Shown here piece after piece: positions 1 to 7,608 of a DNA stretch of 64,000 nt. Under the pieces are notes generated by a model, which made no database searches, was not told the origin of the DNA, and saw only the letters and a program-made list of their open reading frames with translations. The stretch lies in NCBI RefSeq assembly GCF_015461845.1, contig NZ_JACOPW010000001.1, positions 434,001-498,000 on the forward strand, given 5' to 3'. Position numbers and translations under genes: made by a program. Position 1 is the first letter of the stretch. Each line of letters starts with the position of its first letter. This DNA is from Pseudomonas mucoides. GTDB lineage: Bacteria; Pseudomonadota; Gammaproteobacteria; Pseudomonadales; Pseudomonadaceae.

Positions 1-464
1 TGGCTGAGCAGCGACACGTCGGACAGCTCGTCGCTGGCTTCCAGACGTTGATGGAATTCGAGCATGGCTTCCAGATCCCGCGCCTCGGCGCTGATGCGTA
101 CCTGACCTTTGCGCGCATCCGGGGTCAGGGTCAGCAAGGCAACGTTGTCGCGTGGCATGGCTTCGAGCATGGCGAACAGACGCTCCCAAGGCCGGCGCAG
201 TTGTTGGGAGACTTTGCGCATTTCGGCCAGGTTCTGAGCCTGCTCACGGGTTTCGGCCGGGGTCAGGGAGACCTTGCTGCCGTTGTCGCCGGTGAGTGCA
301 CGCTGGGCATGTTGCAGATGGCCTTGTTGTTGCGAGGCCTCTTCGTCGAGGTGTTGCTGGACGAAGAAACACACCAGCGCCAACACCACACCACCGGCCA
401 GCAAGCTCCAGCCCAATGGGCCGGAACGGCGACGCGGCTGGAAGTCGAGCATCAGCGGGCGCAT
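1..464 (-). CDS. PilN/GspL-C-terminal-like assembly protein, partial (runs off left edge)
   Basis: The reading frame starts with ATG at 464, one base after the stop of the preceding gene, and is still open at base 1, so only the first 154 residues are visible. It begins MRPLMLDFQPRRR, then has one hydrophobic segment (about residues 17-35, GPLGWSLLAGGVVLALVCFF), then a polar, probably helical periplasmic part ending in a ferredoxin-like stretch (VRISAEARDLEAMLEFHQRL). A short cytoplasmic N-terminus, one membrane helix and a periplasmic domain is the layout of PilN and of the membrane half of GspL. It follows a PilM-like gene, as PilN follows PilM in pilus operons. The family call is inference from layout and context. 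Its role would be in the inner-membrane platform of the secretion-like machine. Confidence 0.6.
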   Translation of the reverse strand, partial: MRPLMLDFQPRRRSGPLGWSLLAGGVVLALVCFFVQQHLDEEASQQQGHLQHAQRALTGDNGSKVSLTPAETREQAQNLAEMRKVSQQLRRPWERLFAMLEAMPRDNVALLTLTPDARKGQVRISAEARDLEAMLEFHQRLEASDELSDVSLLS

Positions 465-465
465 G

Positions 466-1269
466 TCAGGCCACCGCCCGAGACATCACGTACAAACTGT
501 CGCGTACGGCTGTCTGGTCTTCTTCAAGGGTGCGCAACTGCACGCCCGGCACGTCGGGATGCGAGTCGATGCGCGCCGGTGCGTGCAGGTAGACGCTGAG
601 CGGCCGTTCGCTGGTGGAGGCCTGCAATTGGCTTTCACGGCCGATCAGTGCGGTCAGTGCGGCATCGCTGTCACTGCTGCCCACCGAACGCACCGCCGCC
701 CACTTCCCTTCCCGTGCCAGCAGCAGCACGCTGCGCACCGGCTCGGCGACGACGAACAGAAAGTCGCCGCCCTCAAAGCTCTTGTCGAAGTGGTTGAACG
801 CGGCCATCAGGTACGGCTGCACCGAACGCAGGCGCATGCCGCGACCGCTGACCAGACTGCGCAGGCGCGCCAGCAAGTCTTGCGGCAGTGCAGTGGCGAT
901 CCGGTCGTAACCCGCCGGCTCAGCCGACAGCACCATGCTCCAGGGCTGCGTTGGTACGCCATAAAGGTCTTCGAAGCACAGTTGGGCGAAGCCGAGCAGT
1001 TCGTCGGGGCTGCTGATTTCTTCGCTCCAGGGCACCAGGCAGAAACGGCTGAAGTGCCCGGAGATCACCACGCAAAGTTCCGCACCGGCCTGCGCGTGTT
1101 CGACAAGCAAACGGTCGAGGGTTTCGAGGGCGACGGCCCAGGCGTGGAAGCCTTCGTCGATGAAGCCGACGCTGCCCAGCCACAGGGTGTCGCTGCCGCG
1201 GCGTTGGCCGAGGCCGACACCGCTGGCGCCAAGCACGGCGATATACCGATCACGAGACAAAAGTGACAC
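466..1269 (-). CDS. PilM/GspL-like cytoplasmic assembly protein
   Basis: A protein of 267 residues if translation begins at GTG 1269 (VSLLSRDRYIAV). That start overlaps the end of the GspE gene by 20 bp and gives an N-terminus of the actin-like type, with a beta-strand entry (RYIAVLGASGVGLG) like PilM and the cytoplasmic half of GspL. A longer frame upstream reads through the GspE coding region and is less likely. No membrane segment is visible. Position between GspE and a PilN-like gene supports a PilM/GspL role: linking the ATPase to the inner-membrane ring. Sequence similarity to either family is weak by eye, so it could also be an MshI-type protein. Confidence 0.55.
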   Translation of the reverse strand: MSLLSRDRYIAVLGASGVGLGQRRGSDTLWLGSVGFIDEGFHAWAVALETLDRLLVEHAQAGAELCVVISGHFSRFCLVPWSEEISSPDELLGFAQLCFEDLYGVPTQPWSMVLSAEPAGYDRIATALPQDLLARLRSLVSGRGMRLRSVQPYLMAAFNHFDKSFEGGDFLFVVAEPVRSVLLLAREGKWAAVRSVGSSDSDAALTALIGRESQLQASTSERPLSVYLHAPARIDSHPDVPGVQLRTLEEDQTAVRDSLYVMSRAVA

Positions 1270-2956
1270 GATTGATCTCCTCGAGCGTGGTACGCCCCTG
1301 TTGCACCAGTTCCAGGGCCGACTCGCGCAACAGCCGCAAGCCACGTTTACAGGCGTGGGCCTTGATCTTCGAAATGGGTTGGCGCTCGACAATCATTTGC
1401 CGCAGCTCGTCGTCCAGGTGCAGCAGCTCGGCGATCGCACTGCGCCCGCGATACCCGGTGCCCCGGCAGTGGCCGCAGCCCTTGCCATGCACAAAGTGGT
1501 AGTGGCCGACGTCTTTTGGATCGAGGCCCGAGGCAAGCAATTCGTCGTCGGTGGGGGTGACCGGCGCGCTGCAACTGGCGCAGACCAGGCGGATCAGCCG
1601 CTGCGCCAACACCGCGTTGAGGGCCGACACCAGGCTGTAGGGGTCGATTTCCATTTGGGTGAAACGGCCGATCACGTCGAACACGTTGTTGGCGTGGATG
1701 GTGGTGAACACCAGGTGACCGGTGAGTGCCGATTGCACGGCGATTTGCGCGGTGTCCGGGTCGCGGATTTCACCGACCATGATCTTGTCCGGGTCATGGC
1801 GCAGGATCGAGCGCAAACCCCGGGCGAAGGTCAGGCCTTTCTTTTCATTGACCGGGATTTGCAGCACGCCCGGCAGTTGATATTCCACCGGGTCTTCGAT
1901 GGTGATGATCTTGTCCACGCCGTGGTTGATCTCGGTGATCATCGCGTACAGCGTGGTGGTTTTGCCGCTGCCGGTCGGACCGGTCACCAGCACCATGCCG
2001 TAGGGTTCGGCGGCCAGGCGCCGCAGTTGGCGCAGGGTTTCCTCTTCAAAACCCAGGGCCTGCAATTGCACGCCACTGACTTTGTCGGCCAGGTCCTGTT
2101 TGTCGAGGACCCGCAGCACCGCGTCTTCGCCGAAAATGCTCGGCATGATCGACACCCGGAAGTCGATCTGCCGGCCGCTGATGCCGATCTTGAAGCGACC
2201 GTCCTGGGGCACGCGTTTTTCGCCGATGTCCAGTTCGGCCATGACTTTGACCCGAGAAATGACCTGCTCGGCGAACTCGCTGCCCTGGATTTTGCTGATG
2301 TTGTTGAGCACGCCATCGATCCGGTACTTGATCACCAGACCGCTGCCGGTGGTGCCCAGGTGGATGTCACTGGCGTGCATTTTCAAGGCATCGTAGAGGG
2401 TCGAGTTGACCAGTTTGACGACGACGCTGGCGTCTTCGCTGATGCTGGTCAGGGACAGGCTTTGCAGGTTGTCGACTTCAACGCCGGTGTCGGATTGGGC
2501 ATTGAGCGATTCCACCGCGTGGAAGCTTTCTTCGTGACGCGCCAGGTAGGCTTTCAGGTCGTCGGCATGCACCAGGTACAGCGGCGCACCGTGCAGGCAG
2601 TCGTCGATCCAGGCCAGGCGCGAGGTATCGAAGGGGTCGGCAAACACGCCAATGACCGCGTCTTCGTGACGCAGCAGGATGAATTCGCGCTTGAGGCATT
2701 GGGCCAGGGTGACCCGGTCAAATACCGGGATGGCCTTGAACAGGCTGTCGGTGTCGAGCACCGGATAATGCAGGGTGGTGCCGAGGCACTGGATGAAGGG
2801 CATCGGAGCCAGTTCGCACAACACCCCGAGGGCTTCCAGTACCCGTTCGCCGGTACTGGTGGCTCGAGCCCGGGCCTGGGCCAGTTGCTCACTGGAAAAA
2901 CGAGACGGTACGCAGTCCAGCAACGCCGGTTCGACGGCAAGGGATAGACGGTCCAT
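1250..2956 (-). CDS. gspE: GspE/PilB-type secretion ATPase
   Basis: A 568-residue traffic ATPase that would power assembly of the pseudopilus at the inner membrane. Visible elements in order: an N-terminal GspE/MshEN-like domain (about 1-150); Walker A GPTGSGKTTTLYAM near residue 328; the Asp box after it (IITIEDPVEYQLPG); Walker B with IMVGEIRDPDTAQ near 392; a His box with TGHLVFTTIHANN; and a tetracysteine zinc site made of CASC near 459 and CGHC near 494. Length and domain order match GspE/PilB rather than a retraction ATPase. It lies 85 bp downstream of a receiver gene, and its last codons overlap the next gene. GspF and GspG are encoded about 14 kb away on the other strand. T2SS rather than type IV pilus is inferred from the GspG-like pseudopilin. 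Confidence 0.9.
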   Translation of the reverse strand: MDRLSLAVEPALLDCVPSRFSSEQLAQARARATSTGERVLEALGVLCELAPMPFIQCLGTTLHYPVLDTDSLFKAIPVFDRVTLAQCLKREFILLRHEDAVIGVFADPFDTSRLAWIDDCLHGAPLYLVHADDLKAYLARHEESFHAVESLNAQSDTGVEVDNLQSLSLTSISEDASVVVKLVNSTLYDALKMHASDIHLGTTGSGLVIKYRIDGVLNNISKIQGSEFAEQVISRVKVMAELDIGEKRVPQDGRFKIGISGRQIDFRVSIMPSIFGEDAVLRVLDKQDLADKVSGVQLQALGFEEETLRQLRRLAAEPYGMVLVTGPTGSGKTTTLYAMITEINHGVDKIITIEDPVEYQLPGVLQIPVNEKKGLTFARGLRSILRHDPDKIMVGEIRDPDTAQIAVQSALTGHLVFTTIHANNVFDVIGRFTQMEIDPYSLVSALNAVLAQRLIRLVCASCSAPVTPTDDELLASGLDPKDVGHYHFVHGKGCGHCRGTGYRGRSAIAELLHLDDELRQMIVERQPISKIKAHACKRGLRLLRESALELVQQGRTTLEEINRVTFVS

Positions 2957-3041
2957 GGCATGCTCTCCAACGCCCGGGGCTTTGAGCCCTGTCGGCGCGG
3001 CGAGTCATCGCGGCGGGTGCCGGAACGTCTGGTCGCGCCAA

Positions 3042-3575
3042 TTACTCCCCGGTGAGCAGTTGTTCGTCGTCTGGCGCCATGGAGGCCGATGTACTTCGTC
3101 GGCGATCTGCAAGCACCCAACTCCCGTCGTACAACTGCAGCGGGAAACTCTCGGTCCTGCTCTGGCGTCGTTCGACGAATCCTTCGGAGGTGCTCACGCC
3201 CGTTTTGGGTTCGCGCTCCATCCCTAAAAGGTCACAGACTGCTCGGGCCAGTTCCGCCAATGGAAACGGTTTGAACAGGATATGGCTGACTCCCAGTTGC
3301 CGGGCCCGCTCACAGACTTCAGCGGTGGGGTGCCCGGTAATCAGCACAAAATGGCACTTCCTGTTCTGGCGGACAGCATCGAGCACCTCAAAGCCTTCCA
3401 TATCGGGCAAGCGGTAATCGAACACCATCACATCGGGTGCAAATTTTTCGGCTTCGCCGATGGCCTTCGCACCGTCGTTCGCTACCAGGACATCCAGCCC
3501 TTGCGCCACCAGATAATCCCGGAGGTTTTGTGCAAGCAGCTGTTCGTCTTCAACAACCAGTATTTTGTTCAACAA
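3042..3575 (-). CDS. Response-regulator receiver protein without a DNA-binding domain
   Basis: Starting at TTG 3575 (AAGGAG six bases upstream) gives 177 residues. The receiver domain fills about residues 4-120. Its key residues are all present: acidic pair E9/D10, phospho-acceptor D53 in MVFDYRLPD, switch Thr T80 (LITGHP) and K102 (LFKPF). The remaining 55 residues (ending SMAPDDEQLLTGE) show no helix-turn-helix, GGDEF or AAA+ motif, so it is probably an adaptor that acts by protein contact. It opens the leftward gene set that continues with GspE. A sigma-54 type promoter and an upstream operator lie in front of it. It is not itself a sigma-54 activator. The next in-frame TTG, at 3572, is equally possible as start. 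Confidence 0.85.
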   Translation of the reverse strand: MLNKILVVEDEQLLAQNLRDYLVAQGLDVLVANDGAKAIGEAEKFAPDVMVFDYRLPDMEGFEVLDAVRQNRKCHFVLITGHPTAEVCERARQLGVSHILFKPFPLAELARAVCDLLGMEREPKTGVSTSEGFVERRQSRTESFPLQLYDGSWVLADRRRSTSASMAPDDEQLLTGE

Positions 3576-3641
3576 GGTGGACTCCTTGAAACCGCAGGTC
3601 CGATATCCGTGCCTGGGAGTACGCGCCTTAATTAGGCTAAC

Positions 3642-3656
3642 GCACACTTCATGCCA
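3642..3656 (-). promoter_or_regulatory. Sigma-54 type promoter for the receiver/gspE operon
   Basis: Read on the minus strand the sequence is TGGCATGAAGTGTGC. The -24 box TGGCATG is perfect, the spacing is right, and the -12 box is GTGC instead of TTGC. The expected transcription start is near 3630, about 55 bases before the TTG start at 3575. The operator at 3769-3786 sits about 115 bp upstream, a usual distance for an enhancer-binding activator. Confidence 0.65.
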
Positions 3657-3723
3657 GACTGAGTGCCGCTTTTTGGTCGACACATCGCGTTGATTTCCAT
3701 GACAAAACCTTTTCGCTCGCAAA

Positions 3724-3744
3724 CCCCGTCCCCCAAAGACGGGG
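3724..3744. terminator. CCCCGTC/GACGGGG hairpin between two operons
   Basis: A perfect 7-bp inverted repeat, CCCCGTC at 3724-3730 and GACGGGG at 3738-3744, with a 7-base loop containing CCCCAAA. It lies 50 bp after the stop of the prolyl isomerase gene on the minus strand. Only a short T run follows (TTT), so it is a weak terminator candidate. Its G/C-rich arms also resemble the shared operator, so it may instead be a second activator site. Confidence 0.35.
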
Positions 3745-3768
3745 AAGCGCCCGGATTTGCACTGAAGC

Positions 3769-3786
3769 TTTCCCCACATTTGGGGG
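3769..3786. promoter_or_regulatory. Upstream operator of the sigma-54 regulon, site 1
   Basis: TTTCCCCAC followed by ATTTGGGGG forms the palindrome CCCC-N6-GGGG. The half-site is nearly the same as the ATTCCCCAC copies in front of the multicopper oxidase gene (15608-15662), where CCCC-N6-GGGG also occurs with the same spacing. The activator that would bind it is not in the window. Confidence 0.55.
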
Positions 3787-3793
3787 TGAAGCT

Positions 3794-4750
3794 TCAATCA
3801 TCGTCAATCCGTTCGATTCGATTGTTTGATCGAAGCTGCGCCAGGACTTGCAGGCGTGCTTGAGCCTGTTGCTGTCGGGCAAGATAAGCCCTGACCATTT
3901 CAAGCCCCTGCGTTTCTGAGACATCGGTTGCCTCCAAGTGGTTCTGGAGATAAATCAAATGCCAGCCCAACGACGTGCGCACCGGTTCGCTGACGGCCCC
4001 CGGCGTCAGGGCGAAGGCCGCTGCTTCGAACTCGGGCAGCATGCGCCCACGAGGAAAATAGCCCAGATCCCCGCCTTCGCTGGCCGAGGCATCTTCGGAG
4101 CCGGCCTTGGCGACACTGGCAAAGTCCTCGCCCTGGCTGATTTTCGTGCGCATCTCTACTAAGCGTAGCCGCGCTGCTTCAACTGTGGCGGCATCGGCGC
4201 CTTGCGGCACTTTGACCAGGATGTGCCGGGCCTGGATTTCTTCGGGCCGGCTCATGTCGGCGCGGTGTTCTTCGTAAAACGCCCGGACCTGTTTTTCATC
4301 CGGTGATCCCCCTGCCTGGACGAGCTCGGCAAAGACTTGCTGGGCCGCCAGTTCACGGCGGGTGTATTCAGTGAAACTGGCTTCATCAAAACCGGCGTCC
4401 TGGAGCCGGCGGGCAAACACCTCGGGGCCGCCGATGGCTTGTCGGGTCTGGTCAACCTGGCGTTGCACGTCGGCATCGCTGATCACCACGCCGCGCTTGA
4501 GGGCTTCTTGCCACAACAGCTCCTTGTCGATCAAGGCGTCCAGCGCTTTCTGCCGCAGCTGCTTATAAGCCTTGGGGCTGCGAATGTTGCCCACCGCCCT
4601 GCCCTGATCCTCGAGGAATTCGGCGAAATAGCGCTCCAGGCGAAACTCGGAAATCTCCTCGCCATTGACCCGCGCGGCGGCCGGGCCGTTGTTGCACCAC
4701 GCGACCGGGACCCACAGTGTCAGCAGCATCAGCGCAATGTTGAGTTTCAT
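3794..4750 (-). CDS. Periplasmic parvulin-type peptidyl-prolyl isomerase (PpiC/SurA-like)
   Basis: ATG at 4750 has GGAGG six bases upstream and gives 318 residues; the longer frame upstream overlaps the preceding gene and lacks a signal. Residues 1-19 (MKLNIALMLLTLWVPVAWC) are a signal peptide. A helical SurA-N-like region follows (to about 175), then the parvulin domain from EIQARHILVKV to LGWHLIYLQNH, and a short basic, Gln-rich tail. Such proteins catalyse cis/trans proline isomerisation and act as chaperones for exported proteins. Being the last member of the copper-oxidase operon, it probably helps fold the giant oxidase or an accessory protein in the periplasm. In this operon position it also resembles the foldases of type II secretion or pilus operons. 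Confidence 0.85.
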   Translation of the reverse strand: MKLNIALMLLTLWVPVAWCNNGPAAARVNGEEISEFRLERYFAEFLEDQGRAVGNIRSPKAYKQLRQKALDALIDKELLWQEALKRGVVISDADVQRQVDQTRQAIGGPEVFARRLQDAGFDEASFTEYTRRELAAQQVFAELVQAGGSPDEKQVRAFYEEHRADMSRPEEIQARHILVKVPQGADAATVEAARLRLVEMRTKISQGEDFASVAKAGSEDASASEGGDLGYFPRGRMLPEFEAAAFALTPGAVSEPVRTSLGWHLIYLQNHLEATDVSETQGLEMVRAYLARQQQAQARLQVLAQLRSNNRIERIDDD

Positions 4751-4763
4751 GATCGGCCTCCGG

Positions 4764-6314
4764 TCAGGGCATGGCAGCAATGGGTTTGTAGGGTGCAACC
4801 ACAAAGAAGCGCTGGTCGGGCAAGTCCACCGTAACGACGTGGGCACCGCTCAAGCCCAGACGGCGGCCAGGGCCAAAGTTGATCAACGGGGTCAACCCGG
4901 TCTCGAAATCATGCAAGCCCTCCAGGGCACTGATGAGCTTCTCGCGGCTGGCGTCGCGTCCGGCCTGCTTCATGCCTTCGCTCAGCAGCAGCATTGAGCT
5001 GTAGGCACCCACTTGCAGCACCGCGTGCTGACCGCCCAGTCCCTGATTTTCGCGCAATTGCGTCAGCGCCAGGCGCCCGGCCAGCGTCCAGTCGCTGGGC
5101 ACGAACGGGTAGGCCAAAAACAATCGTCGGGAAAACCCGCTGGGCATTTGCAACACGTCACCGGCCACCTGATTCGAGGCCGCGAACAGGTAAGGCACCT
5201 GCCCCGCTTTTTGCAAACGCTCGGCCAGACGACTGAAGCCTCTGCCACTGCCCAGGTAAAACACTGAGCGCGAGCCCAGCGGGAGTTCGTCTTGTGCCTC
5301 GTCGTAGGCTTGCAACCGCACTTCTTGCCAGCCGTGATCCTGCAAGTATTGGCCGAGGTCCTGCGCCGCCTGCCGCTGGCTCGGTTCGTCCGGAAAGGTA
5401 ATCAGCGTCGGCCCCTTGAGCACACGCAAATTGGCGGTACCGTAGTCGGCCAGGGCGATCAACTGTTCGCGCAGCCCCGGCAACGGTTCAAAGATTTGCC
5501 GACTGGCCTGCGCCATGCCTTGTAACGAGAGCGGCCCGATCAACGGAATCCCGGCCTGTTCCAGGCGCGCCGCCAGGTCCACATCCAGCGCCGGCGCCAG
5601 CGGTGAGATCAGGGCGAACACTTGTTCCTGTTCGATCAGTTGCTCCAGTGCCCGCTCGGCACTGGCGCGGTCCGGGCCAGGGTCGAGGATGGTCAAATTC
5701 ACTTGTCGACCATGAATGCCGCCCGCCTGATTTATGCGTTCCACGCTGCCCTTGAGCACCGCCGCCACCGTGGCGCCCTCATCGGCCAGCGGCCCCTGAC
5801 TGGGCAACAAGGTGCCCAGGTGCAGACTGTCGGCGGTCAAACCGGGGTCGCGGTCATCGGCCACACGCTTGAGGTAGGCCGTGAGGTTGCGCTGGTCCTT
5901 CATCGACAGCACGAACCGCGGCATCGCCGGATCGAGTCGGTTGTTGGCCGAATCGCGACCTTCGGCAATGGCTCGGGCCAACGCGCCCTCGGTGTAGGCC
6001 GGATAGTCACGGCCGTTGACTTGCTCCTGGCCATAACGGCTGGAGAGCCGCGACCAACTGATGTCCGGCGGGCGCACCCCGCCTTCCGGGCGCCCCTGAC
6101 CGTCGGCGCCATGGCAGTTGGCGCACGGCAAGCTGCTGGCCGGCAAGATCATGTCGGCCGCGCCAACCCGGGCCATGACCGGCTCACCGCTCTCGGACAG
6201 CCCCTCGCGGTACAGGCGTTTGCCCGCACTTTCGCTGGGGGTGAGCGCTGACGCGTGGGCGGTGCAATGCATGCCGCCGAGCAGTAGCAGGCCGAGGACC
6301 AGGGACGTTTTCAT
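4764..6314 (-). CDS. Cytochrome c fused to a branched-chain-amino-acid-type periplasmic binding protein
   Basis: A 516-residue exported protein with an unusual domain pair. Residues 1-22 are a signal peptide. Residues about 28-150 are a class I cytochrome c with the haem motif CANCH (C64, C67, H68) and a likely axial Met in DPAMPRF. From about 160 to the end is a type I periplasmic binding fold (LHLGTLLPSQGPLADEG, INQAGGIHGRQVNLTILDPG, FALISPLAP), as in Leu/Ile/Val-binding proteins. No ABC permease is nearby, so the binding domain probably senses or docks a ligand rather than feeding a transporter. The operon position, between SCO proteins and the prolyl isomerase, suggests it takes electrons from the multicopper oxidase or helps in copper handling; this is inference. 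Confidence 0.85.
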   Translation of the reverse strand: MKTSLVLGLLLLGGMHCTAHASALTPSESAGKRLYREGLSESGEPVMARVGAADMILPASSLPCANCHGADGQGRPEGGVRPPDISWSRLSSRYGQEQVNGRDYPAYTEGALARAIAEGRDSANNRLDPAMPRFVLSMKDQRNLTAYLKRVADDRDPGLTADSLHLGTLLPSQGPLADEGATVAAVLKGSVERINQAGGIHGRQVNLTILDPGPDRASAERALEQLIEQEQVFALISPLAPALDVDLAARLEQAGIPLIGPLSLQGMAQASRQIFEPLPGLREQLIALADYGTANLRVLKGPTLITFPDEPSQRQAAQDLGQYLQDHGWQEVRLQAYDEAQDELPLGSRSVFYLGSGRGFSRLAERLQKAGQVPYLFAASNQVAGDVLQMPSGFSRRLFLAYPFVPSDWTLAGRLALTQLRENQGLGGQHAVLQVGAYSSMLLLSEGMKQAGRDASREKLISALEGLHDFETGLTPLINFGPGRRLGLSGAHVVTVDLPDQRFFVVAPYKPIAAMP

Positions 6315-6321
6315 GGCGCGC

Positions 6322-6942
6322 TCAACGACCGGCCACGGGCATGGTCAGCAACTGCAAGCGCTGAGCAATGGCGGCGGCCGGGGCATCGGGACGGATTTTG
6401 CTCCAGCGCTTGTTCGCCACGTCACCGACGATCAACTGCGTGGAATGCTGTTCGGGGGTCGGCACGATCTGGCCGATACGACTCAGGACAAGGTCCATTT
6501 GTGCCTTGTCACCGGTAAGAAAAAACCAGTGGGGTCCATCGACGCCCTGTTTCAAGGTGTAAGCCTTGAGTACCGCCGGCGTGTCGCGCAGCGGATCACT
6601 GGTAAGGGAGATAAAGGTGATGCCATCGGCCTTGTCGCCCAGTAACTCACGTACTTCCTTGAGCTTGCGGGTGATCAGCGGACAGGCATCGTTGCAGCGG
6701 GTGAAAATCACGTTCAGCAGCACCACGCGGTTTTGCAGCGCGTCACTGTAGAAGCGCAGGGTTTCGCCGTTCTGATCCTGCAACGGCGTGTCGGTGAACC
6801 AGGTTTTCGCATCGTGCGTGCCGGTCGCCGGTTGCGCGCCGGCCACCGCCGGCGCGGGTTCTTGGTGCCCTTCGTGGGCAAACGCCATCAAGCTGACAAT
6901 GCAAAAGCACATCGTGAAGAGGATCAGGGCGAGCGCTCTCAT
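6322..6942 (-). CDS. SCO1/SenC-family copper chaperone (second copy)
   Basis: A 206-residue thioredoxin-fold protein with an N-terminal signal or anchor (residues 1-22, MRALALILFTMCFCIVSLMA), a His-rich stretch (HEGHQE), and the copper site C83-x3-C87 (TRCNDACPL) with the distal H166 (EQHSTQL). SCO proteins deliver copper or keep copper-site cysteines reduced. Its ATG overlaps the stop of the other SCO gene by 4 bp, so the two are translationally coupled. It is clearly diverged from that neighbour, which argues for two separate roles rather than a recent duplication. Confidence 0.88.
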   Translation of the reverse strand: MRALALILFTMCFCIVSLMAFAHEGHQEPAPAVAGAQPATGTHDAKTWFTDTPLQDQNGETLRFYSDALQNRVVLLNVIFTRCNDACPLITRKLKEVRELLGDKADGITFISLTSDPLRDTPAVLKAYTLKQGVDGPHWFFLTGDKAQMDLVLSRIGQIVPTPEQHSTQLIVGDVANKRWSKIRPDAPAAAIAQRLQLLTMPVAGR

Positions 6943-7595
6943 GGCTGTTGCTCCATCGCAATGGCGGTGTGTTTGGCGTGGGCATTGCGCTGGCCGCTGA
7001 TCTTCTCGACTTCACGGGTCAGGACGGCCGGGTCGGTGAAGCCGTAGTAGCGCGTCCAGTGACGGCTGTTGCCATCGCCGACGAGGATCAATGGCTGATG
7101 GTTCTTGAAGTCGCCACTGAACGAGCCCAGGCCCTTGAGGGTTTCAGTGATCGACTGCGAACTGCCGGTGAGCCAGCTCCAGCCCGGACCGTTCTGGAAA
7201 TTGCGGGCGTAGTCGTTCAGGCGTTTGGCATCGTCGCGCTGCGGGTCGACGCTGATCGACACCAGTTGCACCTCGCCACCGACCCGAGCACCGAGTTGTT
7301 TTTGCACCTTGCCCATGATCGAGGACACCACCGGGCAGACCGTGGTGCAACTGGTGTAGATGAAGCTCATGACCACGATTTTGTTGCTGATCAGGTCCTT
7401 TTCCAGGCGCACTGATTTGCCGTTCTGGTCCACGAGTGCCACGTCGGCGAACTTGACCTGTGCGCTTTCGGACGTGGCGGGTTTGGCTGGCATGTCGTGC
7501 CCGGCGTGCTCGTCCGCCGAATGCGCCAGGGCCTGACCGATACCGGCCGCCAACAGGCAGAACGTCAGCCATCCACGGTGTGCGATGCGGTTCAT
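6939..7595 (-). CDS. SCO1/SenC-family copper chaperone (first copy)
   Basis: ATG 7595 with GAGG eight bases upstream gives 218 residues; the frame is open upstream but has no better start. Signal peptide at about 1-24, then a His/Met-rich region (HSADEHAGHDM) that could bind copper, then the SCO fold with C83-x3-C87 (TSCTTVCPV) and H166 (NHQPLILVGD). It therefore shares the same spacing of all three copper ligands with its neighbour at 6322-6942. In the context of a multicopper oxidase the likely job is loading copper in the periplasm. Confidence 0.88.
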   Translation of the reverse strand: MNRIAHRGWLTFCLLAAGIGQALAHSADEHAGHDMPAKPATSESAQVKFADVALVDQNGKSVRLEKDLISNKIVVMSFIYTSCTTVCPVVSSIMGKVQKQLGARVGGEVQLVSISVDPQRDDAKRLNDYARNFQNGPGWSWLTGSSQSITETLKGLGSFSGDFKNHQPLILVGDGNSRHWTRYYGFTDPAVLTREVEKISGQRNAHAKHTAIAMEQQP

Positions 7596-7608
7596 GTCGG
7601 TGTCCTCT

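Noticed and set aside
1160..2947. 595-codon plus-strand frame opposite gspE
   Set aside because: Antisense shadow; gspE has all ATPase motifs and this frame has none.
3042..3575. Receiver protein as the direct sigma-54 activator of the regulon
   Set aside because: It has no AAA+ domain and no helix-turn-helix, so the activator must be encoded elsewhere.
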